A DNA stretch of 64,000 nt from Phellopilus nigrolimitatus (Eukaryota; Basidiomycota; Agaricomycetes; Hymenochaetales; Hymenochaetaceae), in assembly GCA_021029095.1 (NCBI GenBank), contig JAJOHG010000007.1:310001-374000 (forward strand). Reading direction: 5' to 3'. Under the pieces are notes generated by a model. It was not told the origin of the DNA and ran no database searches. It saw only the letters and a program-made list of their open reading frames with translations. Below are positions 49,301-61,807 of this stretch, one piece after another (position 1 is the first letter of the stretch; the number at the start of each line of letters is the position of its first letter). A program made the translations under genes and the position numbers.

Positions 49301-51698
49301 TGTCTTCCAATGTTAGGCCATCTGCTTCGTCTGAAACGGCCTATCCTCGACCAGTTATCGGCTTTCAGGTCACGCATACGATTCAAAAGAACGTCCAAAG
49401 ACACGCCGAGAAAGTCGTGGCCGACGATGACGTCTGGATCTGTCTTATAAATCGAAACTGGAGACAACACGCGTCAATATACATCCCGCCCCAAATTATG
49501 CAACCACCTACCCAAAAGGCGGTTGAGCAATACTCTCTCATTCGCTTCAGCTGAAATTGTGCCCCTTTTATTGGACTGAGCGGCAGCTTGGAACTTTGCT
49601 GGGAACTTATCCAGAGGTCTGACGAGCGTATGCACAGTACATGGCAATTGTTCCGGAGGCGTAGGATCGTCAATCTCCACTTCAAAAGGTCAAGCATTAG
49701 CGGCACAAAAGGGGAACCCATGCTTATACACTCACAATTCGACCAAGTTCGTGCTGTTGCGCAAACGACCTCCCTCTTGTTTTCCTTGTAGTTCACAATT
49801 GTGCGGACACTGAGACTCATAACTGTGAGAGGCGGCATATCCTTCGGCGCATTTGCGTCGGTCTCGGGGAAGGGGTTAATATCTTTCGGGTTAGAGACGA
49901 CCGCTTCAAGTTTGCACCACGATATCTGCAAGGGTAAAATTAAGATTGAAGCCTACCACTAATTGACACATGGGGGAAACGCACTCCTTTATGCTCGATG
50001 TGCGGGTTTTTGATTTCAAGCCAGCATGGACCCATGATCTTGCGCTTAAGTACAAGTAATTCAAACGCACTCGAGCTGGTTCCAAAAATGCGGGAAAAAT
50101 TTGGACTTGTGACATGGTTCGGGATTTGAGGCTCTGTGTCAAAATCTCAATGATACACGTTATCCCAAAGCCAAAAAATGTAGCTTACCAGAGAAGGGAT
50201 AGACGACTTTCAGCCACTTTGTTTCATTAGTCGGAACATCGGGTTCTCCAAAGGCATATTTGCGTTTCACGAATTTAGCCTTGAATGTCTTAATCCCGGC
50301 CTTCTTTCTCACTGCGTCGAAGTCATTATAAACGTCTTTTATATCAGGTACGACGTCTGTCTCGTAACCGTCCTCTAAAGCCTGATTAGACATCATTTTG
50401 TGTATTTGCCCACCGTAACTTACCAAGTTGTTTTTCACGAGGAAGGATGAATAGGTTCCGCTCCAAATTCTCGATTGATACGCAACAGCTAATCCAAACG
50501 CCCGACGTTTTGTCCTTAAGTTTGCCAATAAAGTGCACTTTCCCGTCCTGTTCGAGGTAGTCCAGCCAAAAGAAGCGCAGTGATCCATCTTCTTCCAGAG
50601 CGTCGATGTTCGAGGAGTGCACATTCGCAGAAGAGGAAGCTGCCAAGGGACCGAGAGTGTCATCGGAATTCACCGACAGTGAAGCATGCACATTGAGCCA
50701 AGAAGGTGTTTCGTCCTCCTTTTTCTTCACTTCAACAGCTACTGCTTGCGGTTGGCCAGGTTTGAGCAGCTCTGCACTGTCGATCTCCATCTTCAGTGAT
50801 GTTTCCACTTTCGGCCTGAGATCCTCCTCATCCTGAGAAAAATCATCCATGTTTATGTCGTCGAAGGTATCATCGTAAGCTGAGTCGAAGCCATCTGAGC
50901 TTGTATCGACGACGATTTTGTCCATTTTCCGCACAGTCGACGTGATTTCTGTGTTGTCCCTCCTTGGTCTTTTGAACGGGCTCGAGCCGTTTAATTCGTC
51001 GCTTTGCGGAGCTACTAGATAGTCATCCGTAGGACCGTCTGAGGACGTGTCTGCATACGAGTCACCGTTCATTCGATAGCCGGTGAAATGGTCGTCTTCA
51101 GGAGACGAGGGGGGCGGTGGCGATTCGTCGCGAGGCTTGCGTTTCCGAGGATGTGAGTAAGTATCCGGTGTGACGTTCTCCATGTTGCCTAAGATGGATG
51201 CCATGAAGTCGTCCTCGTTAGCAGCAGACGGCTTTGGTTTGTAGTCGTTAAAAGACGGAGCCACTGAAGGAGGCGGGGGGAGCTTCGGTTTCGCATTCTT
51301 TGCCTTCTTTTTCGCTGGAGAGAGAGGATAAGTACTGCAAAGTCAGTTTATATGAGTGCGCACCTTTAGGTTTCGCCTCTTCGTCGGAAGCTGCGTTCTC
51401 TTCCTCGCCCCAGTCATCCATGCCATTATCAGCGTATCCTTCCACACCATCATCCACGATGAAATCGTCCCTCTGCAATCTACCTTTAACGATCGACTTG
51501 TATTGGTCCTCATCGACCTCGTCGTACAATTCTTCGTCTTTCTCCTGCTGTAGACGCGTTGTTTAACACTCCGTGGTATAATACACGTAGATTACGCGTA
51601 TATAAACGACACACCTGCCAATTTCTTGCGCCTCCCTGCCTTGCACGTTTGTACTCTGCAAGCTTGTCAAGCTTCGCGTTTCTGCGGCGGTCAGTCAT
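46370..51698 (-). CDS. POL1: DNA polymerase alpha catalytic subunit
   Basis: Extends RNA primers made by primase at replication origins and lagging strands. About 1,450 residues in many exons. The start [19 protein letters not shown] is followed by the acidic N-terminal DYDEV-type region ([29 protein letters not shown]). Then come the exonuclease-like domain ([20 protein letters not shown], inactive in this family), polymerase motif A ([18 protein letters not shown]), motif C ([12 protein letters not shown]), a KKKYAA block and the C-terminal zinc-binding modules with CRKCEG/CAGC and [14 protein letters not shown]. It ends FSFMKL. Within 47212-47241 two 1-nt indels about 20 nt apart replace the near-invariant RLCEPIEGTDRARL by an out-of-frame stretch. 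Because the gene is essential, this is strong evidence of assembly error. Divergent from the Dcr2-like gene (283 bp). Confidence 0.96.
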
Positions 51699-51980
51699 AG
51701 TGGTGGACAAGACGCGTTGCGACGCGTACACGGGACAAACGCGCTCTCTCGAAAGGGAGTGTGCGAACAACATCTTATGTAATGCGGCGACCGCACCTCT
51801 ACGTGTTTGCTCAAAATATATATTCAATACTTCCTGATATCACCTCCAGCTCTCAGTCGACTTGCTTTCTAATAAACGGCCGTACGTCGTGCTTCATAAT
51901 CTGCGCAGACTGTGGGGTTTTTCTTCAGGAGAGTCGCCGACTCCGATCCGTGAACTCACACTCACCTTCGATTGGATTAT

Positions 51981-54609
51981 ATGGCCATCTCTTGTGCTCG
52001 CTTCTTCCGCTTTCTCAAATCTATACTGGCACCAACGTCAGCCGTGCTCGCTTTCGCATCGCTCCTGACTTGGATTTTCATTCTATACCAACCCACCCCA
52101 GGGCCTGGCGAGCTCCAAAGACTAGGATGGCAAGCATGGGACTCTGTGACGCTCAATACTCCCAGCTCTGGCTCTCCTGCAGACGAAACCTCTCCTGGAG
52201 GTGATCATCCCAATATCCCTGGAGGAGTAGATTGGTGGAACGTCACTTCGAACGACAAACAGCCTGATCCATCTAGCTTACCTTTAGACGTCTGGTCGCC
52301 CTTGTTACCGCATGTTACTGGCTGTGAGTTGGTCATCTGAATAGTTTGCCCATGTCATATTCTTATATGTACTAGTATCGGAAATAACCATTGCGAAGTG
52401 CCTGTTCCCTCCGTCTATGGCCTCATTATGTTTTCCGAAGACCACTCCAGAACAGGATGCTATTAAGGGGAAATGGGTCCGTGTCGATCGCGACTTGAAT
52501 AGAGTGTCTGGGATGTGGTCTCTTGTAAGCAAATTGTTATTCCGAATATCATTTAATAACTAATGGATGAAAAGTATATATACTACCGCCGAAGCCGTCG
52601 TCTCGATGTTAACTTTATCGACGAGGTTGTCTTGCTACCGAAAGACGAAGAGCCAACGACCCAAGGTGATTGGCACAAGGTCGTAACATCCGTTCGTGAC
52701 GGAGTGCCTCGCACGCCGCAGCTCTTTCTATGGTATAAGCTAGGGAAAACTATGTCGGACTTGTCGACCGATGAGAAACAGAATCTTATCACAGAGCTTG
52801 ACGTGCTCTTTGGAGAAGATCGTCCATGGTACGGTTTCGAAAGAATCGAGCCTCCAACAACTCTGGGACAAGAGGGTCGGACCGATAGTGGGTGGCTCAC
52901 TTACCGACGAGGTGTCAAGCGTAAGTGACAATCGCAATTAATGCTCAATAACTTGATGTCAATTCCCATATAGCCCCACCGCGCGCTCCGCCTCTACACT
53001 TCTCTCGTGACGGAAAATTTAAGATCCTACAAATCGCCGACCTGCATTTCTCCGTGTCACAGGGAAAATGCAGAGACTGTTTCTTTTTCCCCGTGTACTC
53101 AGTCGGACAACCTCACGAACACTCTCCTATATCATGTTCTTGACGAGGAGAAGCCAGACATGGTCGTCTTCTCAGGAGACCAGTTGAACGGACAGGGCAC
53201 ATCATGGGACCCTCGGTCTGTGTTAGCGAAATTCGCGAATGCGGTGACAGACAAAGGGATTCCTTGGGCCGCAGTGTTTGGAAACCATGACTCCGAAAAC
53301 GGACTGAGCAGAGAAGACCAGATGGCGCTAATGCAGGGAATGCCGTATAGTTTAGCTGAACCGGGCCCGAAGGATATCCATGGGGTTGGCAACTATGTCC
53401 TGAAAGTTCACAGTGCGGATCCGTAAGTTCTTGCAAATTTTTAACGGAGAAACTGTCTGCTTAGAAATCTCCCGAACAGTTCCAAAATGCATTTGCTTAC
53501 GCTCTACTTTTTGGATTCAGGCTCCTACGCCAGTGGTGTCTTTGATTGGTTCGGTGCGTATTGTTTCTACCTCTTGGCAAAACTGCTTTTGTGCTGACAT
53601 ATGATCTCCTTGTGCAAATAGGCTTCTTTCATCCAACGGAGTACGATTATATCAGAGAGGTATTTCTTTTAATGATGAATCGCCGGGTTGGTGTCAATTA
53701 TTTGCTTAAATTAGGACCAAATCGACTGGTTCCTCCAAGAATCTGGTGAGTGAAGCTACCTCAAATGTCTGCGTAAAGTGCTCTGAAGTTTGCTCTTCTT
53801 TAGCTGCAATCAAACTCATTGAGAGGCCGTTCACGCCTGACGGTGCAAGCGACTTTGGAGACATTTGGAAACGTCAGTCTACCAACCAGGTTACTCCAGG
53901 TGCTAAAAAACTGGCGAAACCGAATGCCCTTATGTTCTTCCATATCCCTCTGTAAGTCTTTTGATTTTCAACTTCTGCACTGATTTTGATTCTCGTCCAG
54001 CCCAGAGAGCTATTCTGCCCCAGACATCGACTCGAACACAGGACTTCCACTAGACATTGGTATACACGATATAGAGGATCCCGGAAATGCCAAGAAGAGC
54101 GACGGTTTCTTCGATAAAGGCATTCTGCAAGCTCTTGAGACTGATCACAACGCCGGCGGCAACGTGAAGGAAGTCAAGGACCATTGCTAACGGTCATTGT
54201 CACCGTAAGTAATTTGTGTTACCTTTACCCGGTCATTCTTGCTTGACCTTTTCTTCTAGTTACAGAGAACTGTAGAAGAGTAAAAGGTGTTTGGCTATGC
54301 TTCGGTGGCGGAGGGTAAGTGTCTTGTGTATTCAACGAGGTTCTTGTCTTGATGGACTAACTTCTTGCGTCGTAGTTCCTACTCGGGATATGGAAAAATC
54401 GGGTGAGCTACACAGCTCTATCCGTTTGTATGGACACATTGTACTCATGCATTATCTAATCAAGGTTTGATCGCCGTTTCCGCATATACGACATTTCTGA
54501 CTTCGGCGAGACAATTGTCACGTACAAACGAACGGAGAAAGACGAACTTATGGATGACCTTGTCCTGGTGGGAAAGGAAGCGGCTTCTCCGTATGAGGGC
54601 ACGCGATAG
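51981..54609 (+). CDS. DCR2: Dcr2-like calcineurin-type phosphoesterase
   Basis: Metallophosphoesterase related to yeast Dcr2, which dephosphorylates Sic1 and Ire1. About 10 exons encode close to 700 residues. A single N-terminal membrane segment (FASLLTWIFILY, residues about 25-37) suggests an ER or membrane-anchored enzyme. The catalytic motifs are present: KILQIADLHF (D-x-H), VVFSGDQLNG (GD), WAAVFGNHDSE (GNHD), ALMFFHIPLPESY and VKTIANGHCHLTENC (GHxH type). GVWLCFGGGSSYSGYGKIGF and FRIYDISDFGETIVTYKR end the domain. Two frame breaks occur: the T run at 53084-53088 (one T too many) and an extra G at about 54178. Both corrections restore catalytic-motif sequence. The start ATG 51981 precedes the membrane segment. 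Confidence 0.9.
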
Positions 54610-54807
54610 GCATGGGCCATCAGGAAAACTGTATACTAGCAACTTGTACTTCATACTACTCGGATATTTTGTCCATGCATAAGCGGGCACGTGACACCGC
54701 GTTATTTTGCCTTATTTGTCAGAGAGTCCGAGCGGACGCGTCAACAACCCGAATCTCCACCTCCTCTCATCTCCTATTTGCACTCTTGACTGTCATCTGA
54801 TTTGGTC

Positions 54808-55798
54808 ATGCTTTTTTCCTGGAGCTTGTCTGCGCTTTTATCCTTCCTCTCGCTGGTTCGAGCAGCTTCTATTGGCGACACCTTAAACTCTAGTGTGGCT
54901 GACATGAAAACCGGTAGAACAGAACCAAGACGCGCACAAGCTCACTGTCGACCGTTTAGCACAACATTCTCAGATCTAGATGTCTCACGAAGTTCTTCTA
55001 CGCCTTTCATCGCTATAAGCCCAGTCGACACATACGAAACAACGGGAAATGGACTACACATGCTTCTCAAGAAGCCTGAAGGCACGATCACACGACAAGG
55101 CCACGTCAACAGTGCGGTTGGCGAAGGTGCAACCATCAACTCTACTTTCAATATTCAGTGCGTGCATTGTCTTATAGTGGAAGTTATGTCTGCTCGAGCT
55201 GGGTTTTGCAGATACGGAAAAGTCACGTTCGAAATGCAAGCGGCTGCGGTGGCAGGCTCCGTCACGGCAGCAATACTCATTTGTATGTCCTTAAAGCTCT
55301 ATCATATCAACTGTAGATATCATATGAAAGTAGCGGACCTTCATGATGAGATCGACGTCGAGCTGCTTGGGAGTGACGAACGACACTGGCAGACGAATGT
55401 CTACGCACCTAGTTCGAAGGACACACAACCACTCTGGGGTATCTTTGGAGAAATCGAGGACGTCGGCTCTTCGATTACGGACTATCACAACTACACTATA
55501 GACTGGAAAGAAAACCGCATCATCTGGTCAGTCGATGGCCGTGTAGTTCGCACTCTGACCCCTGGTAAGTGACTTGAGCCTAATATGGTTTTGCCCCATT
55601 TTTAACTCCCACACAGACCAAACGCGAATTAATGGAACAGACCATTATCCTACTGAGCCATCGCGGATCCAGCTCGGAATCTGGGACGCCTCAAGCCCAG
55701 AAGGTACGAGCGAGTGGGCCAAAGGACCGATAGACTGGCAGAAGTCGCCTTCGACCATATCCGCTACAGTGAAAAGTTTACGGGTAGAATGTGACTGA
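54808..55798 (+). CDS. GH16 Crh-like cell wall transglycosylase, short form
   Basis: Crh-type GH16 enzymes link chitin to beta-glucan in the fungal wall. Four exons (54808-55157, 55212-55282, 55331-55564, 55617-55798) give 278 residues. A signal peptide (MLFSWSLSALLSFLSLVRA) is followed by the GH16 fold with FNIQYGKVTFEMQAAAVAGS, the catalytic core DEIDVELLG (E-x-D-x-E), WQTNVYAPSS, DYHNYTIDWKENRIIWSVDG and RIQLGIWDASSPEGTSEWAK. It stops at SLRVECD. Family members usually continue into a Ser/Thr-rich linker and GPI signal, which is absent here, so the product should be secreted soluble unless an indel hides the tail. ATG 54808 starts the signal peptide directly. Confidence 0.9.
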
Positions 55799-56190
55799 TA
55801 ATCTTTGCTACTTTACTTTGGGCGCTCGCGGACTGTTTTCCTAGAAACGTACTACACAAACACCGTAATGTAAAGTAGAACTTCTGTATATTATGCAACT
55901 TCATTCTTGATTAGAAATGCCCGTCGTGGTCTGTGCAGTTTCGAGCACAATGCAATATCACGCAACTGCTATCGATGGAAGTTTTGTTCGAAATGATTGG
56001 CTTAAATTGTTTCATACCCAGAAACAAACCCCTAAGCATCGATTTTGGCTTAAACGAACGCAGTCAACATATTTATCGTTCGTGTATATACGTGTATTCA
56101 GTTTATCGAAAGACTTCTGAAGGCGTAAACAATAATGCTGGAAAATAGGAATGCATCAAATAAGTTGCCAAGGCTAGAATACGATGTCTG
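55799..56190. other. Intergenic region
   Basis: AT-rich sequence between the GH16 gene and the decayed F-box/LRR fragment. Plus-strand ORFs at 55917-56148 are short and resemble nothing known. Confidence 0.35.
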
Positions 56191-57103
56191 TTAGTCGGGG
56201 CCCTCAAGCACAATGTTATCATCTTCGGATTTCGTCTCCATCATAGTCAAGATCATAGAAGTTATCGTTTGTTTCGTGGCCAGTCCGTCGTCGCCGATTA
56301 CGTTGCCTCCAGTCGCACAATCGCTACCATCGACGATTTTGAGGTCAAGACCATTCTCGACACTTCGCTTGATCTCTGGTACTAGTCCTATGCCAATATA
56401 CGCATGCTGCACAACTTCAGGGAAATCAAGTGAAGTTATCTCGTATCATCGAGCAGACTCCATCTCGGTGCTAACATGCTCACGAGCTCGTCGATGCGAT
56501 GCACAAGGGAACGGCATCCCTGGAAGTCGATAGTTTCAAGGATTGGGCACCTTTGTATATATGTAGAAGAGTGCAGCGCGAAGGTGAGGTCGCAAATGAA
56601 ATTACGGAAGTGGGTGACGTTTTTCCAGCTGCATGAGATTGTAAGGTGTTCTAGTATCGGCGAAAGAGATAGGATCTGAGAAACCTCGCTGATCGACAGT
56701 CCACAATTTACTGGAAGGAAGATAAGCGACGCGTCCGATCGACAGGTTATACAAGCTCGCGAGAGAGGCGACAGAGTATGAATCAGAGTACGGAAACAGG
56801 CACGTTCGGTCGATAGTGTAGCTCGAGGGAACGAAGTATGTAAGTGTAGACATTACTTAAATGATGATTACCCGGGAGAAACCCGTCCTCTGTGATTAAG
56901 CCCGAGAAATGTTCCAAAGCTGGCGAAGATTGCAAGAGTAACATACACGAGCGAGCAGAGATTCCGGTAGTACCTTCACACAATAACGAGTATAATAGCC
57001 GTAAGACGAGAAGGGAAGACACCATTCGCATAAACGCAAAATGAACCTCCGAGTTCAACATACCGCACAGCAGGGCAAAAAAACAAATCGACGAATATTG
57101 CAA
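56191..57103 (-). pseudogene. Decayed F-box/LRR-type fragment
   Basis: Minus-strand reading frames, broken by stops and shifts, resemble the C-terminal half of the intact F-box/LRR gene at 59164. CMLLLQSSPALEHFSGLITE corresponds to CLALLQASPALIYFSAHIS there. CPILETIDFQGCRSLVHRID followed by ELVSMLAPRW corresponds to CPNLETIKFDDC and ELVRMILSRW. LRSLELHYRPNVPVSVL adds a leucine-rich repeat-like segment. No F-box or credible start is visible upstream of 57103. The piece is probably a relic of a third, inverted family member; a short intact gene with introns cannot be fully excluded. Confidence 0.55.
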
Positions 57104-57314
57104 GTGGGCGACTCTTGGTCAGTGAATACTCTATGGGAAATTATTGCCATTCACTAGATTGGTAATCAATTAGATAACGAGTCGTGGGTGTGCTCGTGCT
57201 CGGCATAACCCGAGGTAATGTACAGTTAATTAGTGAACGTGACACTGAAGACCGGAAAGTTGCTTGAACGGTGTTTACGTGATCCTCAAGCATCCTCAAG
57301 ACCACCTCGACGCC

Positions 57315-58012
57315 ATGGTACGTCGATGCCGACAGAAAAAAGAGATCATAGCTAAATGTTCGTTTAGGCCGACACTAAGACCGCGCCCACGAACCCCATG
57401 AAGGAGCTTCGCATTGACAAGCTCGTCATTAGTGCGTACATGCTCTGTCGGCGGCGGCTTGCTGCATGAATTAATACGGTTTCCTGTATTGCCAGACATT
57501 TCCGTGGGCGAGTCGGGCGATCGTCTCACACGTGCCTCCAAGGTCCTGGAGCAACTTACTGGCCAGACGCCGGTCACCTCAAAAGCGCGCTACACCGTGC
57601 GCACCTTCGGTATCAGGCGTAACGAGAAGATCGCCGTGCACGTTACCATCCGTGGGCCCAAGGCCGAGGAGATTCTCGAGCGTGGCCTCAAGGTCAAGGA
57701 GTACGAGCTTCGCCGCAAGAACTTCTCGGAGACGGGCAACTTTGGCTTTGGCATTGACGAGCACATCGACCTCGGCGCACGCTACGACCCGAACATCGGT
57801 ATCTTCGGCATGGACTTCTACGTCGTGATGGGTCGTCCTGGCGGCCGCGTCGCAAAGCGGAAGGCGAAGAAGGCGCGCATTGGATTCCAGCATCGTGTGA
57901 AGAAGGAGGACACTATGTCCTGGTTCAAGCAGCGCTTCGACGGCATTATCCTTGTGAGTACCTCGTAGTTCAATAATTTGCGACGATCTCATAAAGCTGT
58001 CCGCAGAAATAA
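57315..58012 (+). CDS. RPL11: Cytosolic ribosomal protein L11 (uL5)
   Basis: 60S subunit protein that contacts 5S rRNA. Four exons give 176 residues, the normal length. The first coding exon is the ATG alone (57315-57317), directly followed by GTACGT. Exon 2 codes [20 protein letters not shown]. Exon 3 has [80 protein letters not shown] and [20 protein letters not shown]. The last exon is a single Lys codon plus stop (58007-58012) after GIIL. High-bias codon use fits a ribosomal protein gene. The tiny terminal exons match the intron-rich layout of basidiomycete ribosomal genes. Confidence 0.95.
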
Positions 58013-59163
58013 TTCTCTCGCTTTCTCCTTATGTTATGGTCATCCTGCATTATGCCTTATGGCCCATGTATCCGCATGCTTTCCGTAACACCGCTTTCCT
58101 TTGCCTCTCGCCTTGCAGAGATCGCATGAACAGTCTTTCCCTTGTAAGTTACTATCTGTGCCTCTAAAAAGGAGGAATGAGTTGTCCGCTGGTCGGCGTC
58201 AAGACTTCCTTTTGGACCGTCCAAATCACACTTCTCCGACTGAACGCTTCATCGACGGCTCACGACCGATAGACCTTTGCAACAAATCTTGAGGCTTTAT
58301 AACACTAATAAGTACAAGTTTGCGTATCAAGCACTTCTCAGTTCCTCGGATGCGTTTCCTTTTATTGAGGATGAGACTAGCATGACCTGCAACAAGTCCG
58401 ACCATCTATTAAAAATCAACTAAGCAAAGTGAGTCCTTGTTTCACCACAGCGTCTAGCCATGTGTTATAAAATCATATAATCAGATCTGCTATTTTACGT
58501 CCTTCTTCCGGGTAATATAATATTAATAATACGTTTCGGACCCTGCCTTCAAGTCGTCAGTCTATGTCGCGTATCTGTTCCTTCTCATTGTGATCCCGAA
58601 TTCTATCGTCTACTTATCGCACGTTCTATCTCGCATGTATAGTTATACTTAGTACATGCATCATTGTTTGACATTGCTTAACCTCGTGACGAAACAAGTT
58701 CCACATTCGGGTGCTTCAGAAAATGTGCGTGCGAATGATCTCTTATCTTACTGAATGCCGTTCTCATCAACTACGCGCAATAGTTCCCTCTACTACACAC
58801 TACCATCACCGGTAAGTATGTAGTTTTGTATGAGATTTTGTATGTTTTAATGGTTCTCTAAGAAACGCTCCCGCGAGTTTCAACCGCACGGTTAACTAGT
58901 AAAGTCTAGCTGGTCTTTCACAATTTCCCTATACCCACATACAGGTCAGCGATTTGATATACGTATCTGTGAGCTACATCATTCATAAGTCCTGAATACC
59001 GATTCCACAGATCAGTCCTGTTTTATACAATAATCTCGATCTATCTCAACGCATTCGAGCTCAAGTTCGCGCGTCACCAAGACTCTCGTGGCATCATTGT
59101 ATTCAATTCGCGTCATCAATAGCAGGTTTTGGAGGAACGTTTTCAGGTAGCGACGCAGCGCAA
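58013..59163. other. Intergenic region, its second half repeated downstream
   Basis: About 1.15 kb without a supported gene. The first half is the RPL11 3' flank. From about 58536 (CGGACCCTGCCTTCAAGTC) the sequence is closely repeated from about 61265, as the 5' flank of a tandem duplication carrying the F-box/LRR genes. Confidence 0.55.
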
Positions 59164-60726
59164 ATGTCACCTTCCTTCAGATCCGACGGGGATCTGACAG
59201 GATCGTATAAAGAGTCACCTCTCTTGCTGATTCAGCCACATCCCGACGGAGACAATCCCCCTCGCTCACCGCCAACTGCCCTTAATTCTCCTATTGGTGT
59301 CCCAGACATTCTCGTCGAGATATTCACCTGGGCTCTCCCAACATACGAGGAAGTATTGGTTTTCGATGACTGGAACAAAACTACACCTTGTAACGTTGCT
59401 GCCGTTTGTCGCTTTTGGCGGAATACTGCCCTTTCACATACCACACTTTGGTCGACGATCAGGTGGATTGGATCAACATCGACATTCGATGACATTTGTT
59501 TTCCATGGAGAATGTTTCTGACATATCTGCGCAGATCGGGCGAAGCACCTTTAAGCTTGAAGTTCGGTCCTCCCTTCTTCAAAAACATGGATTTGAACAG
59601 ACTCTTGTCAACGATCAGCGACCACCAACACCATTGCAAACACGTAGACATCACATCCGTTGGCAGGCCTTACAATCAGTACACACATATGACAAACTCT
59701 GTCAAAGATACACCTTTTCTCGACACACTTTCCTTGAGTTTTGAGGTTGAAGAAGTGCATGTGCGCTTATCGGATGTTCCTCTCCTGAAGATTCTCACAC
59801 TCGATTGCCGTAGTGGTTTCTCCCTTCAGGTCGATGCGCCTGTTTTAGCGAGTTTGACATCTGTCACATTATGCTCAAAAATTCCCTGTCAGCCCTCTAC
59901 ACAAGATTGCTTGGCACTCCTGCAAGCTTCACCCGCGTTAATATATTTTAGCGCGCATATCTCCGCTGGAGGCGCGGTTTCTACCGAAAGACAAAATACG
60001 AAAACAATCAGTATTCCCAGTCTTACGACATTCGAGCTCAATACGTATCCATTGTCATCTAGGGACATTCTTCGCTTGCTGCATCTCCCAGGCTTACGAA
60101 ATTTGACTGTTGGGTCATGCAGTCCTGATACAACTCAAGATGCATTCGGGGTTCATACCCTGCTGTCAGAATCTCACGCAGACGTCGAGGAGCTGAATTT
60201 GGAGTGTGGTACCGGGGAGATCGCACAATGCTTGGGTCTGTTGGCGACTCTGAAAGCACTCATATTGACCCGATGTCATATTAATGTGGAGCAGCAGCTG
60301 CGCGATCTTATCGCACTCCTCACTTTAAGGGCGGGGGTACAGTTTCTGTGTCCAAATCTCGAAACCATCAAATTTGACGATTGCTATGCGTCGTCCATGT
60401 GTGTGGAGGAGTTAGTGCGTATGATCCTCTCGCGCTGGGATCCGCCAAAGGGTTCAAGGTACCTACGTCAGGTGTCTTTCTTTCATTGTGAACTAGCGGA
60501 CTATTTAGCTCTCTCCAAGGACGCAAGGTTAGACCGGTGTCGGGACGAAGGTCTAGTTCTCCGATTTATCGAAGAGTCTGCAGACGATGACGACGATCAT
60601 GACTACGATCATGACTACATTGACTACGATGACTATCACGGAGGGCGATCTTACGATTCCGATGAAAACTATAGCGTTTATTATGACTCCGAAGATGACC
60701 ATTTCAACAGTGTGCGCCGGTGGTAG
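59164..60726 (+). CDS. F-box/LRR-like protein, copy 1
   Basis: Single-exon gene of 520 residues. An N-terminal F-box-like segment (GVPDILVEIFTWALPTYEEV, then TPCNVAAVCRFWRNTALSHT and TLWSTIRW) is followed by irregular leucine-rich repeats (LSLSFEVEEVHVRLSDVPLL, KILTLDCRSGFSLQ, LLHLPGLRNLTVGSC, LATLKALILTRC). The C-terminus is a highly acidic Asp/Tyr/His-rich tail. Such proteins form large expanded families in Agaricomycetes and are presumed SCF-ubiquitin ligase adaptors; substrates are unknown. The lack of introns is typical of the family and contrasts with neighbouring genes. ATG 59164 is the first in-frame ATG before the F-box. Confidence 0.85.
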   Translation: MSPSFRSDGDLTGSYKESPLLLIQPHPDGDNPPRSPPTALNSPIGVPDILVEIFTWALPTYEEVLVFDDWNKTTPCNVAAVCRFWRNTALSHTTLWSTIRWIGSTSTFDDICFPWRMFLTYLRRSGEAPLSLKFGPPFFKNMDLNRLLSTISDHQHHCKHVDITSVGRPYNQYTHMTNSVKDTPFLDTLSLSFEVEEVHVRLSDVPLLKILTLDCRSGFSLQVDAPVLASLTSVTLCSKIPCQPSTQDCLALLQASPALIYFSAHISAGGAVSTERQNTKTISIPSLTTFELNTYPLSSRDILRLLHLPGLRNLTVGSCSPDTTQDAFGVHTLLSESHADVEELNLECGTGEIAQCLGLLATLKALILTRCHINVEQQLRDLIALLTLRAGVQFLCPNLETIKFDDCYASSMCVEELVRMILSRWDPPKGSRYLRQVSFFHCELADYLALSKDARLDRCRDEGLVLRFIEESADDDDDHDYDHDYIDYDDYHGGRSYDSDENYSVYYDSEDDHFNSVRRW

Positions 60727-61807
60727 GATTGCCTTGCGCCAATTAAAGTCATGTCCTCATGTTAGATGGCAACCTACTTCCTTTCAATTGATTTCAAAGA
60801 AATCAGGACGTGGTGTGGTTTCTTCTTCTTTACTTCTCCCCCTCTCCAAAATTTCCTTCGTAAGGAATGACCGAGTACAAACCCGCTTGGACGCTCGAGT
60901 TTCACTTCTTCGATCATGGTTCACAAAATCTGTATACACGTTGGTCCCTCCCTGTCTGTCTCGGTTTTCTGTACCAAAGGTTTTACGAGTTGCATGAGAG
61001 TCGCCTCTAGCTCGGTCCGTGTCCCTTTTTTGCATTTTGAACGCCTCGGTCTATTGAACTACAATGTTTTTGCTGTTTTTCTGTATGCTTTCATTACTTT
61101 TCTGCTGCTTTAAACTGGCTCGTTGTATCTGCCGCGGTCCACTCGTAACTTTCTGTCGTGCTGTATAGTCGCGTTGTATAGGTATGCAGTCTCTTGGACC
61201 TGTTCTTATTCGTTGTAAAAATGTACTTACTTTTTTCTTCTTCTTCACTGATCTTATTATGTTCCGGACCCTGCCTTAAGTCTGTGTCTCGTATCTGTCC
61301 CTACTCATTGTGATCCCAAATTATGTCGCCTACTTATCGCACGCTCTATCTCGCATGTATAGTTATACATAGTACATGTATCATTGCTTGACTTTACTGA
61401 CAGTCCACGCTCGAGTGCTTCAGAATTTTGGGAAGTGTGCGTGAGAACGATCTCTTATCTTACCAAATGTCATTCTCATCAACTACGCGCGATACCTCCC
61501 TCTACTACACACTACCACCACCGGTAAGTATGTAGTTTTGCATGAGTTTTGGTATGCTTAATGGCCCTCTAGGAAACACTCCTGCGAGATTCAATCGTAC
61601 GATCGACTAAGCCTGGCTGGTCTTTCACACCACAGTGATTTGATATACCTTCATCACTCATAAGGTTTGAATACCGGTTCTACCATTCTATACAACACGC
61701 GGTCTCATATTAACGCATTCGAGCTCGAGTTCGCGCGTCACCAAGGCTCTCGTGGTATCATTGTATTGAATTCGCGTCAGAGGTTTTCAGGCAGCGACGC
61801 AGCACAA
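60727..61807. other. 3' flank of F-box copy 1 and 5' flank of copy 2
   Basis: Non-coding sequence between the two duplicate genes. The part up to about 61250 matches the sequence after 63400, and the part from about 61265 matches 58536-59160. No other gene is seen. Confidence 0.6.
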
